Positions 5,885 through 7,449 of a DNA stretch of 7,449 bases are shown one piece after another (the stretch's first letter is position 1; each line of letters opens with the position of its first letter). The stretch comes from Globobulimina sp. (lineage: Eukaryota; Foraminifera; Rotaliida). The position numbers and the translations under genes are program-made. The notes below the pieces were generated by a model, which ran no database searches, was not told the origin of the DNA, and worked only from the letters and a program-made list of their open reading frames with translations. Location of the stretch: assembly GCA_003354225.1 (NCBI GenBank), contig PIVH01000155.1:1-7449 (forward strand), written 5' to 3'.

Positions 5885-6381
5885 TTTAACTTTTTCGAGT
5901 GGAGGATCTACGGTTAATTGTCCTCAAAGTGTTTTTATTTTTAATTACCCTTTATTTATATTTTGAATGTAAAGTGTCTTTTTTTCTTTTGTCTTTTTTC
6001 AAAATATGGGAATAGACGGACAGACAAAAAAATATGTGAGAACTGAATGCTTGGAATAAGTGATAAAAGTAGTTTGATAGTGATAAGTGTCTGGTGTCTT
6101 TTTGTCTGTTTCAGACAGACACTTTCTATGGACCAAAGTGAGACACCTCTCGCAAATTGCTATGTGACACATCACACATTATGAGGATTGATCTTTGTAA
6201 TGATGATATTCAGTACGTTGACATTGTGATTTTCAACTCTCAGAATTTGACTCAAAAAACTGTTTGCGAATAAAATCGGTACGTACAACATTGATGTACA
6301 ACTATGTACAAATACCGAATAAACATAAAATCCCTCACCCTGCATCTCCTAACAGCAAAAACATAAGAAAATGCATTCACA
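5885..6381. other. Intergenic region between convergent 3' ends
   Basis: The stretch lies between the stop of the unknown plus-strand gene and the stop of the minus-strand HAD-fusion gene. It holds T-rich tracts, GTCT/AGAC repeats (5971-6125) and plus-strand AATAAA motifs near 6269 and 6318. I see no gene and no recognisable RNA. Confidence 0.5.
5971..6125. repeat. GTCT/AGAC-rich repeat with inverted ends and a stem-loop
   Basis: AAAGTGTCT (5971-5979) and AGACACTTT (6117-6125) are exact inverted ends. Inside, ACAGACAAAAA (6020-6030) pairs with TTTTTGTCTGT (6099-6109). A local hairpin also forms, with GTGTCTG (6087-6093) pairing with CAGACAC (6116-6122) around an inner GTCTG-TTT-CAGAC. It may be a small degenerate foldback element or simple-sequence repeat in a 3' UTR. 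The pairing is short, so confidence is moderate. Confidence 0.45.
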
Positions 6382-7449
6382 TCAAACAAAATATTTCTTT
6401 TCAATTGCTTTGATGTCATATAATTGTAACCCATGTCTCGTTTTTATTCCATAGGTTCTGCACAAATTAATCTTTTCCACATTTGCGGTATTTCCATCAT
6501 TATCTATGTATAAAACAGAGTCATTTACACACCCACAATTTGCAATTATTTTTAGCAATATCTCAGTCAATGAATATTTATGATTTGTTTCTCTCCTCAA
6601 TAATAAATGATTGATTCCAATAATTCTATCTGAAATAACTGCATCATCACTCACAAAATACTTCAATAAGCCCACACTCTGTAAAAGAATCCTAATCAAA
6701 TCACACGGCTTCCTTGAAATTAAAAAACATTTAACATTTAATGCAACCACACTGTCCAAATGATCCTTTATTAATTTTACTTTGTTCCTACCGCCAAACG
6801 CAGCGATTATCTGTTGATAATCATCCATATCCATCATTAAATGGATACTATTTTGCGGACTCAAGAATGCATTCTCTAAATTATATATAACAACAGCAAC
6901 TTCATCATTTACTGACTGCACTTTCTGCAAACTATTCCCAGCTAATTCCAACAACGTTGATGTTGTTAAACTTCGTCTACATTCCAAGTTTGGTGAATTT
7001 TGTGCCTCTGCTATTTCAGTCCTTAGTGTTTCTTCATCATTTTGTTTCGAAGTATTAACCACAACTTGCAATGGATTGCCATTGATATCAATCATTTCAT
7101 TCTTTAAATGTTTTTCCGATGGACCTTTGCGATGTAATAATGGACAACAAATATACATAAATGAATTTGGAGCAATAGCACAACAGCAATCTGATTGTTT
7201 GTATGTCGACATTATCAAAACTAAATCAACGGTGAAATCAAATCCAAAATGGCCAAGGTAACTAAATACAGTCGGCCACGGTGATACATTCAGCGGCAAA
7301 GTTGCAGTGAAATTTGTGTTTAATAAATGAATTACTAAATGATAGACTGTGTAAATACACGACGCACACAAAAAAATGACAGCTATGATCATTGACCGTT
7401 GCACTCTTTGCAACTTTTTCAGAGATATTGCATCAGATTGCTCACTGGA
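6382..7449 (-). CDS. Membrane protein fused to a degenerate HAD-like domain, 5' end off the window
   Basis: The frame is open to the right edge, so the true start lies outside; 355 residues are visible, ending in TGA (6382-6384). Residue numbers count from the first visible one. A basic LKKLQRVQR stretch precedes a transmembrane helix (21-43). A short loop follows with sequons (NFT, NVS) and then a second hydrophobic segment (60-84), an arrangement like the last two helices of a multi-pass protein. A Cys-rich CCC...CC stretch (88-102) could be palmitoylated. After a charged linker, a HAD-like Rossmann domain spans about 183-355: motif I region VVIYNLENAF, motif II FLISRKP (Ser245), a candidate motif III Lys291, and motif IV VLYIDNDGNTANVE. 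The family's motif I DxDxT reads N190-x-E192-x-A194, so phosphatase activity is doubtful. HAD assignment is by fold pattern; receptor-like topology is inferred. Confidence 0.68.
   Translation of the reverse strand, partial: SSEQSDAISLKKLQRVQRSMIIAVIFLCASCIYTVYHLVIHLLNTNFTATLPLNVSPWPTVFSYLGHFGFDFTVDLVLIMSTYKQSDCCCAIAPNSFMYICCPLLHRKGPSEKHLKNEMIDINGNPLQVVVNTSKQNDEETLRTEIAEAQNSPNLECRRSLTTSTLLELAGNSLQKVQSVNDEVAVVIYNLENAFLSPQNSIHLMMDMDDYQQIIAAFGGRNKVKLIKDHLDSVVALNVKCFLISRKPCDLIRILLQSVGLLKYFVSDDAVISDRIIGINHLLLRRETNHKYSLTEILLKIIANCGCVNDSVLYIDNDGNTANVEKINLCRTYGIKTRHGLQLYDIKAIEKKYFV

Noticed and set aside
6195-6245. Box C/D snoRNA-like ATGATGA motif
   Set aside because: I found no matching CTGA box D at a suitable distance and no terminal stem.
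6252-6434. 60-codon minus-strand ORF at the 3' end of the HAD-fusion gene
   Set aside because: It overlaps the real C-terminus in another frame and shows no motif.
7076-7261. 61-codon plus-strand ORF over the HAD-fusion gene
   Set aside because: It is antisense to the membrane and linker part of the real gene.
1-7449. CRISPR array, prokaryotic operon, tRNA or rRNA genes
   Set aside because: There is no regularly spaced repeat set, no Shine-Dalgarno-led gene clusters, and no tRNA T-loop or rRNA signature outside coding sequence.

Overview
The window is AT-rich eukaryotic DNA, probably from a protist or protist-like lineage. The signs are a gene for a sterol-biosynthesis membrane enzyme split by a GT-AG intron, secreted or membrane proteins with signal peptide and N-glycosylation sequons, single-gene (non-operon) spacing, AATAAA-type signals and short foldback elements. 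All three stop codons appear to be used normally, so there is no sign of a ciliate-type code. I cannot name the lineage from the sequence alone.

Layout from left to right. (1) 1-1360, plus strand: a C-14 sterol reductase (ERG24/TM7SF2/FACKEL family), almost complete but cut by the left edge, with one intron at 882-966. (2) 1361-1910: a gene-free A/T-rich stretch holding an inverted repeat (1548-1739) that places AATAAA motifs on both strands between two convergent genes. (3) 1911-2810, minus strand: a type I single-pass membrane protein with a LamG/concanavalin-like ectodomain. (4) 2811-3166: the divergent upstream region, containing a 240-bp foldback, MITE-like element (2901-3140). (5) 3385-5884, plus strand: an unrecognised gene read in three frames. 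It is broken by an 896-bp insertion (4621-5516) that has long terminal inverted repeats, an inner 36-bp perfect inverted repeat and a 14-bp near-perfect direct flanking repeat. (6) 5885-6381: gene-free, with GTCT-type repeats that can form a stem-loop. (7) 6382-7449, minus strand: the C-terminal part of a membrane protein fused to a HAD-like domain whose catalytic motif I is degraded; it runs off the right edge.

The genes show no common pathway. The first acts in ER sterol synthesis, the second looks like a cell-surface or endomembrane receptor or adhesion protein, and the last is a membrane-anchored putative pseudo-enzyme. The most notable points are the foldback insertion inside the unknown gene, the inverted repeat between the convergent 3' ends, and the membrane-HAD fusion with substituted catalytic aspartates. 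I found no convincing evidence of a new multi-gene system.
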